A DNA stretch of 34,390 nt, from positions 1-34,390 of the forward strand of contig JADCJL010000244.1 in the NCBI GenBank assembly GCA_020247055.1. Direction: 5' to 3'. The notes beneath the pieces are model-generated. The model searched no databases and was not told the DNA's origin. It saw nothing but the letters and a program-made list of their open reading frames with translations. This DNA comes from Acidobacteriaceae bacterium (lineage in GTDB: Bacteria > Acidobacteriota > Terriglobia > Bryobacterales > Bryobacteraceae). Numbering within the stretch: the first letter of the stretch is position 1; the number at the start of each line of letters is the position of its first letter. Below, in pieces: positions 1-7,960 of this stretch. The translations under genes were made by a program, and so were the position numbers.

Positions 1-1253
1 CCCCAACTCCTCCACCCCCAGCGGCCCCGCGTACGCCTCATACCGCGTCACCGCCCGCACCTGCCCCGCCAACCCACCCGGCCCCCGCCCCGGCGCCGCC
101 CGCAGCGCCCCCAACCGCCGTACGTTCAACGTGCTCACCGTCTCCCCGCCTATCTGCCCCTGCTCAGAGACCTGCAAATCCTCCTCCAACTCCACGGCAA
201 ACCGCGGCTCCGGCGCCGCCCCGGCCCTCCCCGTGAGCCACTTCCGCATCCACGCATAAATCGCCCCCCGCGTATCCGCCCGCATCCCGTGCCCGCCCGG
301 CGCCGTAAACCACGCAATCTTATCCTCGGCCCCGAACCGGTTATAAATCCCCTTGGCCTCTTCATAAGTCCGCCGCGCCCCCGCCAGCGGAAAAAAGTCC
401 TCCGTCGTCGACGCAATCAGATAAGGCTTCGGCGCCGCCGCAATCACTAGATCCCCGTGGTCAAACCCATCCCGCAGCTGATCCGGAAACTGCTGTTCGG
501 CATCCTGCGGCCCCGTCCCGCCCAACTGCTCCTCCCACGCCGAAGTGTAACAGGCCGGCGCCGCCGCCTGCACCCGCTCGTCCAGCGCCGCCAGGTAAGC
601 CGTCAACGTCCCGCCCCCCCCACCACCCGCCACCCCCACCCCCCTCGCCTCCACCTCCCGCCCCACACCCTCGCCCGCGCCAGACGCTCGCCCCCCAGCA
701 GCGACTGAATCCCCACCATCTGGTGCTCCACCGTCGTCCCGCCCACTTTCGAATCCCCCAACTCCCGGTCAAAGAAGATCCGCCGCTCCCCCTGCCCCAA
801 CGGATCGTAAGTCAGCACCACAAAGCCATACTTCACTAACCCAATCGACAGGCTCTGGTATAACTCCCGCGCCTTGGCCGTCAAGCTATGTCCGGTCGGC
901 TGCAACACCGCCGGAAACGGTCCCGCCCCCGTCTTCGGCACATACAGATTCGCCGTCACGAAAAACCCCGGCTGCGACGCAAACACAATCTTCTCGACGC
1001 GATAATCCTCCCGCTCAATCACCCCCGTCCGCCGCATTTGCAACGGCGTCCGCTCCGCCGGCAATCCCCCCATCCATCGCAGCAGCTTCTCCCGCACCCC
1101 CCGCCCGTAAGCCCGAATCTCGTCCGGCGTCCGCAACCCGGCCACCACGCGCCGCCGCTCGGCCAGTTGCCGCTGCGCCAGCCCTTCCAGCCACGGATAC
1201 GGCGACTGCCCCGCCAAGGGCACAGCAAGCAACAGCAAAAGAAAGGTTTTCAC
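1..1253 (-). pseudogene. Frameshifted secreted alpha/beta-hydrolase (acetyl-xylan-esterase-like), 3' part cut by window edge
   Basis: A GTG start at 1253 follows an AGGAGG ribosome site and opens a signal peptide (MKTFLLLLLAVPLAGQ). The first frame runs 216 codons, through a hydrolase N-terminal half with VLTYDPLGQGER, and stops at 603. From about 650 down to position 1 the homologous C-terminal half continues in another frame: TLTAYLAALDER, ACYTSAWEEQ, the acid-loop region STTEDFFPL and a catalytic-His motif PGGHGM. At the junction the family's G-N-S-G-G nucleophile elbow reads as a run of glycines, so the serine is absent. About ten residues between RVW and the elbow also seem to be missing. 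The junction is an extreme C-run on the plus strand (C8 at 614-621), so an assembly or basecalling error is a real alternative to gene decay. The gene is divergent from the Gfo/Idh/MocA gene, with a 45-base gap. Confidence 0.75.
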
Positions 1254-1298
1254 AGGCCTCCTAGCCTATCGCAACCAACAATTGATTAAGATAACGAG

Positions 1299-2540
1299 GT
1301 GACTCGTCGCACCTTTCTCGCTGCCAGCGGGGCCGCCCTCGCCGCCCCCCACGACCGCATCAACGTCGGCTTCATCGGCGTCGGCAACATGGGCACCAGC
1401 CGCCTCAACGGCTTCCTCAAACACCCCGACGTCAACGTCGTCGCCCTCTGCGATCTCGACGACAAATACCTCGCCCGCGCCACCGGCATCGTCAAAGCCA
1501 GCCGCGGCGTCGAACCGCCCGTCCTCAAAGACTTCCGCAAACTCCTCGCCATGAAGGAGATCGACGCCGTCTGCATCGCCCCCCCCGACCACTGGCACGC
1601 CATGCCCACCGTCCAGTCCCGCGCCGCCGGCAAAGACGTCTTCGTCGAAAAACCCCTCAGCTACTCCATCGGCGAAGGCCGCGCCATGGTCACCGCCGCC
1701 CGCAAATACCAGCGCGTTACCCAGATGGGCAACCACATCCACAACGACCTGCCCAACTACCGCCGCGCCGTCGAACTCATCCGCAGCGGCATCGTCGGCA
1801 AGGTCAAACGCGTCCACGTCTGGAAAACCTCGGAATCGAAAGGCCTCGGCGCCCCGCCCGACGCCCCGCCCCCCGCCGGCTTCGACTACGAAACCTGGCT
1901 CGGACCCGCCCCCCGCCGCGCCTTCAACCCCAACCGCTCCCACTTCAACTACCGCTACTTCTGGGACTACTCCGGCGGCATGTTCATCGACTTCTGGTGC
2001 CACATCACCGACGTCGCCTACTGGGCCCTCGACCTCACCGCCCCCAAATCCGTCGTCGCCACCGGCCGCCGCGAAATCGAAGACGACAACGCCGAAACCC
2101 CCAACTACCTCGACCTCGTCTACGAATACCCCGGACTCAACCTCACCTGGGGCCTCAACCCCATGGCCCCCGCCGGCTTTGAAGATAAAGGCATCGGCTG
2201 CATCTTCCAGGGCAGCGCCGGTAGCCTCTTTGTCGACTACGGCTCCCACCAGCTCTTCGTCAAAGGCAAACCCGTCAAAGACTTCCCCCGCCCCGCCCCC
2301 TCCATCCCCGACTCCCCCGGCCACATCCGCGAGTTCCTCGACAGCGTCAAATCCCGCAAACTCGCCACCTGCGACATCGAGTACGGCCACAAACTCACCA
2401 AAGCCGGCCTGCTCGGCAACATCGCCTACCGCACCGGCCGCCGCATCACCTGGGACGACACGAAAGAACAGATCGTCGGCGACCCCCAGGCCAACAAAAT
2501 GGTCACCCGCAAATACCGCAAACCCTGGAAACTGGCATGA
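1299..2540 (+). CDS. Gfo/Idh/MocA-family oxidoreductase with Tat signal
   Basis: This is a predicted NAD(P)-dependent sugar or sugar-derivative oxidoreductase of 413 residues, likely exported. The GTG start gives MTRRTFLAASGAALAAP, a twin-arginine signal typical of acidobacterial and planctomycete members. A Rossmann motif follows (VGFIGVGNMG), then the family signature EKPLSYS, and a C-terminal substrate domain with an FWDYSGGMFIDFWCHITD segment where the catalytic His/Asp region normally lies. The stop overlaps the next start by 4 bases (ATGA), so it is translationally coupled to the metallo-beta-lactamase-fold gene. Substrate cannot be read from sequence. Relatives act on glycosides, inositols or amino sugars. 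Confidence 0.93.
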   Translation: MTRRTFLAASGAALAAPHDRINVGFIGVGNMGTSRLNGFLKHPDVNVVALCDLDDKYLARATGIVKASRGVEPPVLKDFRKLLAMKEIDAVCIAPPDHWHAMPTVQSRAAGKDVFVEKPLSYSIGEGRAMVTAARKYQRVTQMGNHIHNDLPNYRRAVELIRSGIVGKVKRVHVWKTSESKGLGAPPDAPPPAGFDYETWLGPAPRRAFNPNRSHFNYRYFWDYSGGMFIDFWCHITDVAYWALDLTAPKSVVATGRREIEDDNAETPNYLDLVYEYPGLNLTWGLNPMAPAGFEDKGIGCIFQGSAGSLFVDYGSHQLFVKGKPVKDFPRPAPSIPDSPGHIREFLDSVKSRKLATCDIEYGHKLTKAGLLGNIAYRTGRRITWDDTKEQIVGDPQANKMVTRKYRKPWKLA

Positions 2541-4270
2541 TCCTCCTCGCCGCCCTCGCCCTGAACTCCATCCTCCTCCCCGGCGGCGTCGCCATCTACT
2601 CCGGCCCGGCCGAGCACGTCCTGCTCACCTCCACCCGCCGCGACCTCCTCCCCCCCGGCGGGCCCCTCATTGTCCCCGCCGGCGAAGCCGCCGCTCTTGA
2701 AGATCCCGCCAAGTTCTGGCGCCTCTTCGCCCAACTCCGCTTCCACGACTACGCCCAGAAAACCACCAAAGTCCCCGTCGAACCCCGCCCCGTCGCCCGC
2801 ACCGTCCGCGGCGGCGACGTCCTCACCTTCGGCCCCACCAAAATCACCGTCCTCGATACCCCCGGCTACTCCCCCGCCGCCGTCTCTTACCTGTTCGAAC
2901 AAAACGGCAAACGCGTCATCGCCACCGGCGACCTCATCTACTCCGGCGGCCGCCTCCTCGATCTCTACAGCCTCCAGAACGAGGTCCCCGAAACCAAAAC
3001 CCGCGGCTACCACGGCTTCGCCGCCCGCGCCGGACAACTCATCGCCAGCCTCCGGTCCGTCGCCGCCCAAAAGCCGGACCGCCTCCTCCCCGCCCGCGGC
3101 CCCGCCATCGAAGACCCGCAAAAAGAGATCGCCCTGCTCATCTCCCGTCTCGAACGCCTCCTCGACAGCCACTTCTCCACCGACGCCCTCCGCTGGTACT
3201 GGGGCGAAGAAAGCTGGCAAACCCGCGCCAAACTCGCCATGGGCCGCGCCCCCTCCGCCCCCATGCCCATGTCCGAACAGCGCGACCTGCCCGACTGGAT
3301 CATCCCCATCGGCAACTCCCGCCTCCTCGTCTCCCCCTCCGGCGCCGCCTTCCTCCTCGACGCCGGCTACCCCCAAATCATCGAAAAACTCGAAGAACTC
3401 CAAACCGCCGGCCGCTTCAAAACCCTCGAAGGCCTCTGGATCACCCACTACCACGACGACCACACCGACCACGCCGCCAAAGTCGCCAAACGCTTCGGCG
3501 CCAAAGTGCTCTATAGCAATAAGATCCAGGACATCGTCGAAAACCCCGGCCGCTACCGCATGCCCTGCCTCACCACCAACCCCATCACCGGCGAAGTCAA
3601 AGGCGAGGCCGACTCCTGGCAGTGGCGCGAGTTCCGCATGGCCAGCTACTTCTTCCCCGGCCAGACCCTCTACCACGGCGGCCTGCACATTGAACGCGAA
3701 TCCGGCGAAAAGATCTTCTTCGTCGGCGACTCTTTCACCCCCTCCGGCACCGACGATTACTGCCTCCAGAACCGCAACTTCACCGGCGAGGACGAAGGCT
3801 ATCTCTACTGCCTCCGTCTTCTTGAAAAGCTCGGCGGCAACCCCTGGCTCATCAACCAGCACGTCCTGCCCATGTTCCGCTACGACGCCGCCCGCGTCGA
3901 GCGCATGCGCCTCGAACTCCGCCGGCGCGCCCAGCTCCTGGCCGAACTCACTCCCCTGCCCCACGCCAACTACGCCGTCGACGAAAGCTGGGCCCGCATC
4001 TACCCCTACGCCTCCTCGGGCGAGCCCCTCGAGCTCCGCCTCATGAATCACACCGACAAAGAGCAGACCTTCCGCGTCAAATGGCACCTCCCCCCCGGCT
4101 GGACCATCGACCATGCCGACGAGACCGTCCGCGTCCCCGCCCGCACCGAAGGCAAAGCCCGCCTGACCTTCAAAACAAGCCGCCCCACCCAACTCGGCGT
4201 CCTCACCGCCGACGTGACCTTCGCCGGCTTCACGTTCCACCATTGGACCGAAGGCCTCCTCCAGCCCTAA
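2537..4270 (+). CDS. Secreted two-lobed metallo-beta-lactamase-fold hydrolase
   Basis: This 577-residue protein has a short signal-like N-terminus. It seems to hold two metallo-beta-lactamase (MBL) lobes. The first (about 20-190) keeps a terminal GDLIYSGG strand but has no HxHxDH motif, so it looks catalytically dead. The second (about 250-480) has the full metal motif THYHDDHTDH (H304, H306, D308, H309) and a later VGDSF and NQHV. The last 80 residues (LELRLMNHTDKEQ to the end) look like an immunoglobulin-type or NPCBM-adjacent beta domain with a 'W-x-LPPGW' pattern. It overlaps the Gfo/Idh/MocA gene by 4 bases, which suggests one shared breakdown task. The reaction is unknown. Fold assignment is firm, and the dead-lobe reading is inference. 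Confidence 0.9.
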   Translation: MILLAALALNSILLPGGVAIYSGPAEHVLLTSTRRDLLPPGGPLIVPAGEAAALEDPAKFWRLFAQLRFHDYAQKTTKVPVEPRPVARTVRGGDVLTFGPTKITVLDTPGYSPAAVSYLFEQNGKRVIATGDLIYSGGRLLDLYSLQNEVPETKTRGYHGFAARAGQLIASLRSVAAQKPDRLLPARGPAIEDPQKEIALLISRLERLLDSHFSTDALRWYWGEESWQTRAKLAMGRAPSAPMPMSEQRDLPDWIIPIGNSRLLVSPSGAAFLLDAGYPQIIEKLEELQTAGRFKTLEGLWITHYHDDHTDHAAKVAKRFGAKVLYSNKIQDIVENPGRYRMPCLTTNPITGEVKGEADSWQWREFRMASYFFPGQTLYHGGLHIERESGEKIFFVGDSFTPSGTDDYCLQNRNFTGEDEGYLYCLRLLEKLGGNPWLINQHVLPMFRYDAARVERMRLELRRRAQLLAELTPLPHANYAVDESWARIYPYASSGEPLELRLMNHTDKEQTFRVKWHLPPGWTIDHADETVRVPARTEGKARLTFKTSRPTQLGVLTADVTFAGFTFHHWTEGLLQP

Positions 4271-4282
4271 CGCCGCGCCACA

Positions 4283-4332
4283 TGCATTCATCCAGCACCG
4301 TGATAGAATGCAGATAATGAATGCAAGGCATT
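4283..4332 (+). promoter_or_regulatory. Candidate autoregulatory operator of the toxin-antitoxin module
   Basis: Four copies of one half-site lie across the antitoxin start: TGCATTC at 4283-4289, GAATGCA at 4306-4312, GAATGCA at 4319-4325, and GCATT at 4328-4332. The last two form the palindrome AATGCaagGCATT (4320-4332). A TAGAAT box (5/6 match to a -10) sits at 4304-4309 inside the array. Ribbon-helix-helix antitoxins are known to bind repeated short boxes at their own promoter, so this is a natural operator. If that -10 is used, transcription would begin near the ATG at 4317 and the mRNA would be nearly leaderless. No good -35 was found. Confidence 0.6.
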
Positions 4333-4568
4333 TGACCGTCCGAAACCTCCCGCCGGAACTGGCCGCGGCCCTGGACCAAGCCCGCCAAGAAAGCGGAAAA
4401 AGCCTGAACAGCACCGTGATTGCTGTTCTCGAGCGAGGTCTCGGCGTCGCCACCAGGCGCTCGAACGGTCTCGCCAAACTCGCCGGCGGTTGGACGAAGG
4501 CCGACGCCGAAGAGTTTGAACGCAACACGGCCAGCTTCTCTGCAATCGATCCTGAGATCTGGCGTTGA
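4308..4568 (+). CDS. Ribbon-helix-helix antitoxin (FitA/VapB-like)
   Basis: This 86-residue protein has an N-terminal ribbon-helix-helix DNA-binding segment: strand HLTVRNLPPEL, then helix AAALDQARQESG and helix SLNSTVIAVLERGLG. The remaining C-terminal part (about 48-86) is polar, with a WTKADAEEFERN patch that probably wraps around the toxin. An in-frame ATG at 4317 is a plausible alternative start and would leave the operator boxes mostly upstream. The stop overlaps the toxin's TTG start (TTGA, 4565-4568), the standard coupled arrangement. It should neutralise the PIN toxin and repress its own promoter through the repeats at 4283-4332. Confidence 0.9.
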   Translation: MQIMNARHLTVRNLPPELAAALDQARQESGKSLNSTVIAVLERGLGVATRRSNGLAKLAGGWTKADAEEFERNTASFSAIDPEIWR

Positions 4569-4969
4569 GTCGCTACGCCCTCGACACCAGCGCCTACGGC
4601 GCCTTTCGCCGCCAGGACCCGAGGGTGATCACCCTCATCGACGAAGCCTCCTGGATCGGTATGCCGTCCATCGTGCTCGGCGAGCTGTTCTCCGGTTTTG
4701 CCAACGGAACCAGAACCCGCCAAAACCAGGATCTGCTGCAGTCGTTTCTGGCGCATCCCGTGGTCGAAACACTGGCCGTGGACGAATCCGTCGCCTCGAT
4801 CTACAGCGAACTGCTGACCGCCCTGCGGCAGCAGGGAACCCCCATCCCCACCAACGACATCTGGATCGCCGCCACCGCCATCCGCCACGGTGCCCCCCTC
4901 GTCACCAGCGACCAGCACTTTCATCGCGTCGTCCGCCTCGCCACCATCCTTCGCCCCCCCGCCCCTTAA
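4565..4969 (+). CDS. vapC: PIN-domain ribonuclease toxin (VapC family)
   Basis: This 134-residue PIN domain spans the whole protein. The acidic residues that bind Mg/Mn are all present: D7 in ALDTSAY, E40 in VLGELFSG, D98 in PTNDIWIAA and D116 in VTSDQHFHRV, so it looks catalytically intact. It starts with TTG inside the antitoxin stop. Family members cut RNA, often tRNA or rRNA, when the antitoxin is degraded. The target here is unknown. The module stands alone between a metabolic pair and an unexplained stretch, a typical acquired position. Confidence 0.93.
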   Translation: MSRYALDTSAYGAFRRQDPRVITLIDEASWIGMPSIVLGELFSGFANGTRTRQNQDLLQSFLAHPVVETLAVDESVASIYSELLTALRQQGTPIPTNDIWIAATAIRHGAPLVTSDQHFHRVVRLATILRPPAP

Positions 4970-5368
4970 CGAACGTCCCCCCCCAAACCAAACGGCCGCC
5001 CCGCATCGAGTCAGCAAACAACGACGATCCGTTGCATGAGATGCTGGCCAGGGCGCTTAAGGGACCTCCGCCGGAGAACCACCGGCTAATGACGAACCTA
5101 CGGTGCAAAATACGACGACTGAGAGTTATGACTCCTTGGCGGATAGCGACCGTTTCCGCACCAGGGCTACACCCGGAGCGGGTGCATGCGCAGAGCGCGC
5201 ACCTCGCCGAAGTTGTCACGCCCCAGCGGCTGGAGGCGTCGGTAAGGTTTGGTATGATCAAGGGGGTCGATAGTCGCAACGGCGAGTCGGGCGAATTAAT
5301 CCTCATCTCAACTTTTGGGCAGGGCAATGTTGGTTCACCAAAACGCGAATCCGAATCGAAGGTGCAGG
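4970..5368 (+). other. Unexplained non-coding stretch, possibly gene debris
   Basis: No convincing gene was found in these 399 bases. Base use is less C-biased than in the genes to the left. A frame through 5026-5120 reads NNDDPLHEMLARALKGPPPENH, which faintly resembles the N-terminus of acidobacterial anti-sigma or zinc-finger proteins but has no start codon and then loses sense. A small hairpin (CACCCG/CGGGTG) lies near 5170-5184. An extended -10 element, TGGTATGAT, at 5250-5258 may serve the downstream secreted protein. Confidence 0.4.
5250..5258 (+). promoter_or_regulatory. Possible extended -10 promoter for the 5369 gene
   Basis: TGGTATGAT matches an extended -10 (TGn followed by TATGAT, 5/6 to TATAAT). 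It would start transcription near 5265, leaving about 100 bases of leader before the ATG at 5369. No matching -35 was found at the usual distance, which extended -10 promoters do not require. Confidence 0.3.
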
Positions 5369-5791
5369 ATGTCGCTGCTGCGCCGAATGTTGTACCTGTT
5401 GGCCGCGGCAAGCCAACTGTGCTCGCAAACAGCCGAGCAACCTCCCTTGCGCGCCGTGGAATTGACATTCCTGAAGGCCACCCCAGGGAATCGCGAGAAT
5501 CTCAAGCAGTTCATTGCTCTGAACTGGTTTGCGATGGACAAAATCGCCGTGGCGCAGGGACTCATGAAAGAGTTCAAGGTGATGGATACGGGCTCTGATG
5601 AGGGAGCCTGGAACGTGCTGGTCTCGGTAACCTACCGGAATCCCCGCGGCTATGAAGGCGTTGCCGTCGAATTCGAAAAAATCAGAGCCAGGCACAAGGT
5701 TGTGCTGGTAAACGGCAAGCGCATGCCTGAGTTAGGAGCCGTGGTGGACTCCCGCAAGCTCTATGAAAATCCGGCGCAAGGCTCCCCGTAA
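5369..5791 (+). CDS. Small secreted protein, possible ferredoxin-like (ABM/NIPSNAP-type) fold
   Basis: This 140-residue protein begins at the ATG at 5369, which has an AAGG ribosome site about 8 bases upstream. An in-frame ATG at 5315 would put a charged stretch before the signal peptide and is less likely. The N-terminus MSLLRRMLYLLAAASQLCSQ is a signal peptide. The mature part has the rhythm of a small alpha/beta dimeric barrel: strand VELTFLKATPGNRENLKQF, helix, then WNVLVSVTYRNPRGYEGVAVEFEKI. No catalytic motif was recognised. It is convergent with the M28 peptidase, with 41 bases between the gene and the peptidase's conserved tail. Confidence 0.75.
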   Translation: MSLLRRMLYLLAAASQLCSQTAEQPPLRAVELTFLKATPGNRENLKQFIALNWFAMDKIAVAQGLMKEFKVMDTGSDEGAWNVLVSVTYRNPRGYEGVAVEFEKIRARHKVVLVNGKRMPELGAVVDSRKLYENPAQGSP

Positions 5792-5832
5792 GTAGCAGGA
5801 GCGCCTGTTGCGATTCAGCTTGCCTCAAGCCG

Positions 5833-5958
5833 TCAAAGGCTCTCGCCCTGCCCGCCGCCCGCCAGTTTCTCCATTCGCTGGTCCAGAATCCCCACAAACA
5901 CCGCCAGGAATCGATACGTCTCCCGATACCTCTCCCGGTCCACCGCCGAAAGGACGTC
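5833..5958 (-). pseudogene. Read-through tail of the M28 peptidase beyond an in-frame TAG
   Basis: Translation of the same frame past the TAG at 5961-5959 gives about 41 sensible residues, DVLSAVDRERYRETYRFLA followed by VFVGILDQRMEKL and a Gly-rich end, then a TGA at 5835-5833. This matches what M28 peptidases carry after the 'LHT..D' segment: a helix that closes the fold. The tail therefore belongs to the gene, and the TAG is either a recent nonsense mutation or a base error. Confidence 0.7.
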
Positions 5959-6663
5959 CTAGTCCGTGTGCAACAGCCGCAAGGACTTCTGATCCAACGA
6001 ATGAAAATCGATCACGGGCACTTTCTTGTCCACAAACGGGTGCGAATCCGAATCCCCCACCGCATCCACATCCATCACGGAGATTTCAATCTCCAGACTC
6101 TTCGCCACCGCCGCCGCCAGGTTGGTAAACGGCCGGTGCGCCCGCTTCCCCCACACCTTCAAACTCCCTGCTCCCATGCTGTCCAGATTCACAAAGGCCT
6201 TCAGCCGCGCTAACTCCTCCCGCGGCATCTGCTTCACAAAGGCCTTCGAACCCACCAGCCCCGCCTCCTCATCCGTGAAGGCCACGAACCAGATCGCATG
6301 CCGGTGCGGATAAGCCTTGTGGCTCTGGTACAGGCTCGCCAGCAGCGATACTCCGGTCCAGTTATCAATCGCGCCTTCGCCATCCTTCACTTTGTCGTAA
6401 TGCGCGCCGACAAGCAGGATATGCTCGCTCGAACCCGGCAGGATACAAACCAGGTTCGGCAGCTTCGAACCCTTCACCCGATCTTCACGAAGGCTCTCCC
6501 CGGAGCAACCAGCTTCTGTGAACATCTCCTGCATCGCCATCTTGCGATCCGGATTCAACTTTTGCACCGCCTCCAACCGGCGGTCCAAAACAACATCCGT
6601 CAACCGGTCAAAGGCGACCTTTTCGGCTGACAACACCGAAATGGCCGCCCAACTGACCAGCAA
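5959..6663 (-). CDS. M28-family zinc aminopeptidase, truncated at an in-frame TAG
   Basis: The 234-residue product has the co-catalytic zinc site of family M28: H and D in GAHYDKV, the bridging D in DNWTG, the acid/base pair in FTDEEAG, D in NLDSMGAG and H in GDSDSHPF. All metal ligands lie before the stop, so an active but shortened enzyme is possible. A TTG at 6663 opens a hydrophobic signal-like segment (LVSWAAISVLSA). The frame is hydrophobic further upstream too ([15 protein letters not shown]), so the true start is uncertain. It lies 11 bases after ndk, last in the sucC-sucD-ndk run. The role is probably periplasmic peptide breakdown. Confidence 0.8.
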   Translation of the reverse strand: MLVSWAAISVLSAEKVAFDRLTDVVLDRRLEAVQKLNPDRKMAMQEMFTEAGCSGESLREDRVKGSKLPNLVCILPGSSEHILLVGAHYDKVKDGEGAIDNWTGVSLLASLYQSHKAYPHRHAIWFVAFTDEEAGLVGSKAFVKQMPREELARLKAFVNLDSMGAGSLKVWGKRAHRPFTNLAAAVAKSLEIEISVMDVDAVGDSDSHPFVDKKVPVIDFHSLDQKSLRLLHTD

Positions 6664-6674
6664 CCAACGCCTGC

Positions 6675-7088
6675 CTACAGCAGTTCCGAGTGCGAGAAGA
6701 AAAACACCGTCTCCACCGCCGCCGTCTCCGGCGCATCCGAACCGTGCGAAGCGTTCCGCTCAATCGACTCGGCAAACATCTTCCGGATCGTCCCCTCCGC
6801 CGCATTCGCCGGATTCGTCGCCCCCATCAGATCCCGCCACGCCTTAATCGCCCCTTCTTTCTCCAGCACCAGCAGCACCGAAGGACCCGAAGTCATGAAC
6901 GACACGAGCGACCCGAAAAACGGACGCTCCCGGTGCACGCCATAGAAACCCTCGGCCTCTTTCTGGCTAATCGTGTGCTTCTTCATCGCAACAACCCGAA
7001 AGCCGTTCTGCTCAATCACGCTCAGAATCGCTCCGGTCTTCCCGGTCGCCACCGCGTCCGGCTTAATCATGGCAAATGTACGTTCCAT
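6675..7088 (-). CDS. ndk: Nucleoside diphosphate kinase
   Basis: This 137-residue protein is the normal family size. It transfers the gamma-phosphate from ATP to NDPs through a phospho-histidine, here H115 in the active-site motif NASHGSD. The N-terminus [12 protein letters not shown] is the family signature. The ATG overlaps the sucD stop by one base (TAATG, 7086-7090), so translation is coupled. A longer upstream reading of the frame lies inside sucD and is discarded. Succinyl-CoA synthetase makes NTP from succinyl-CoA and Ndk redistributes it, so co-expression is functionally logical. Confidence 0.97.
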   Translation of the reverse strand: MERTFAMIKPDAVATGKTGAILSVIEQNGFRVVAMKKHTISQKEAEGFYGVHRERPFFGSLVSFMTSGPSVLLVLEKEGAIKAWRDLMGATNPANAAEGTIRKMFAESIERNASHGSDAPETAAVETVFFFSHSELL

Positions 7089-7960
7089 TACAGTCCTAAT
7101 CTTTCCTTTACCTTCTGACCAATCTCGGCCGGCGTCGCGCAAACGGTAATCCCCGCCGCCGTCATCGCCGCCATCTTGTCTTCCGCCTTGCCCGACCCGC
7201 CGGCCACAATCGCGCCCGCATGGCCCATCCGCCGCCCTTCCGGCGCCGTCTGTCCGGCAATAAACCCAATCACCGGCTTGGTCACGTTGTCTTTGATCCA
7301 CGCCGCCGCGATCTCTTCGTTATTGCCGCCAATCTCGCCCACCATGATAATGGCGTGCGTATCCGGGTCGGCGTTCAACAGCTGAATCGCATCCAGGTGC
7401 GTCGTCCCGATAATCGGGTCGCCGCCAATCCCAATACAGGTCGACTGACCAATCCCCAACGCCGACAACTGCCCCACGGCCTCGTACGTCAACGTTCCCG
7501 ACCGGCTCACCACGCCAATGTTGCCCGGCTTGAAAATATGCCCCGGCATAATGCCGATCCGGCACTCGTTCGGCGTGATAATCCCCGGACAGTTCGGCCC
7601 GATCAGCCGCACGTTCTTGTCCTTCAGGAACTGCTTCACCGCAATCATATCCCGCACCGGAATGCCTTCGGTGATGCACACAATCAGCGCCACCCCCGCA
7701 TCCGCCGCCTCCATGATCGAATCGGCCGCAAACGGCGGCGGCACAAAGATCACGCTAGCGTTGGCGCCCGTCTCCTTCACGCAATCCGCTACGGTGTTGA
7801 ACACCGGCCGGTCCAGATGCTTGGTGCCGCCCTTACCCGGCGTCACCCCGCCCACCACCGTCGTCCCGTAGTTGATCGACTGCGTCGCGTGAAAGGTGCC
7901 CTGCGCACCGGTATAGCCCTGCACCAGCAGGCGAGTATTCTTATTTACGAGTACGCTCAT
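7088..7960 (-). CDS. sucD: Succinyl-CoA ligase, alpha subunit
   Basis: This 290-residue subunit binds CoA and carries the phosphorylated histidine of the TCA-cycle reaction succinyl-CoA + NDP + Pi = succinate + CoA + NTP. The CoA-binding Rossmann region begins [17 protein letters not shown]. The active-site histidine is H247 in [21 protein letters not shown] and GGDPIIGT are family motifs. It overlaps the 3' end of sucC by 4 bases (ATGA at 7957-7960) and the start of ndk by one base. Length and motifs are complete. Confidence 0.98.
   Translation of the reverse strand: MSVLVNKNTRLLVQGYTGAQGTFHATQSINYGTTVVGGVTPGKGGTKHLDRPVFNTVADCVKETGANASVIFVPPPFAADSIMEAADAGVALIVCITEGIPVRDMIAVKQFLKDKNVRLIGPNCPGIITPNECRIGIMPGHIFKPGNIGVVSRSGTLTYEAVGQLSALGIGQSTCIGIGGDPIIGTTHLDAIQLLNADPDTHAIIMVGEIGGNNEEIAAAWIKDNVTKPVIGFIAGQTAPEGRRMGHAGAIVAGGSGKAEDKMAAMTAAGITVCATPAEIGQKVKERLGL

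Noticed and set aside
2426-5017. Long 863-codon open frame on the minus strand
   Set aside because: It lies opposite the oxidoreductase, metallo-hydrolase and toxin genes, has low-complexity Gly/Val/Glu/Asp content with no domain, and is a GC-rich shadow.
4970-5368. tRNA, insertion sequence or CRISPR in the gap
   Set aside because: No cloverleaf, terminal inverted repeats, transposase frame or spaced direct repeats were seen.
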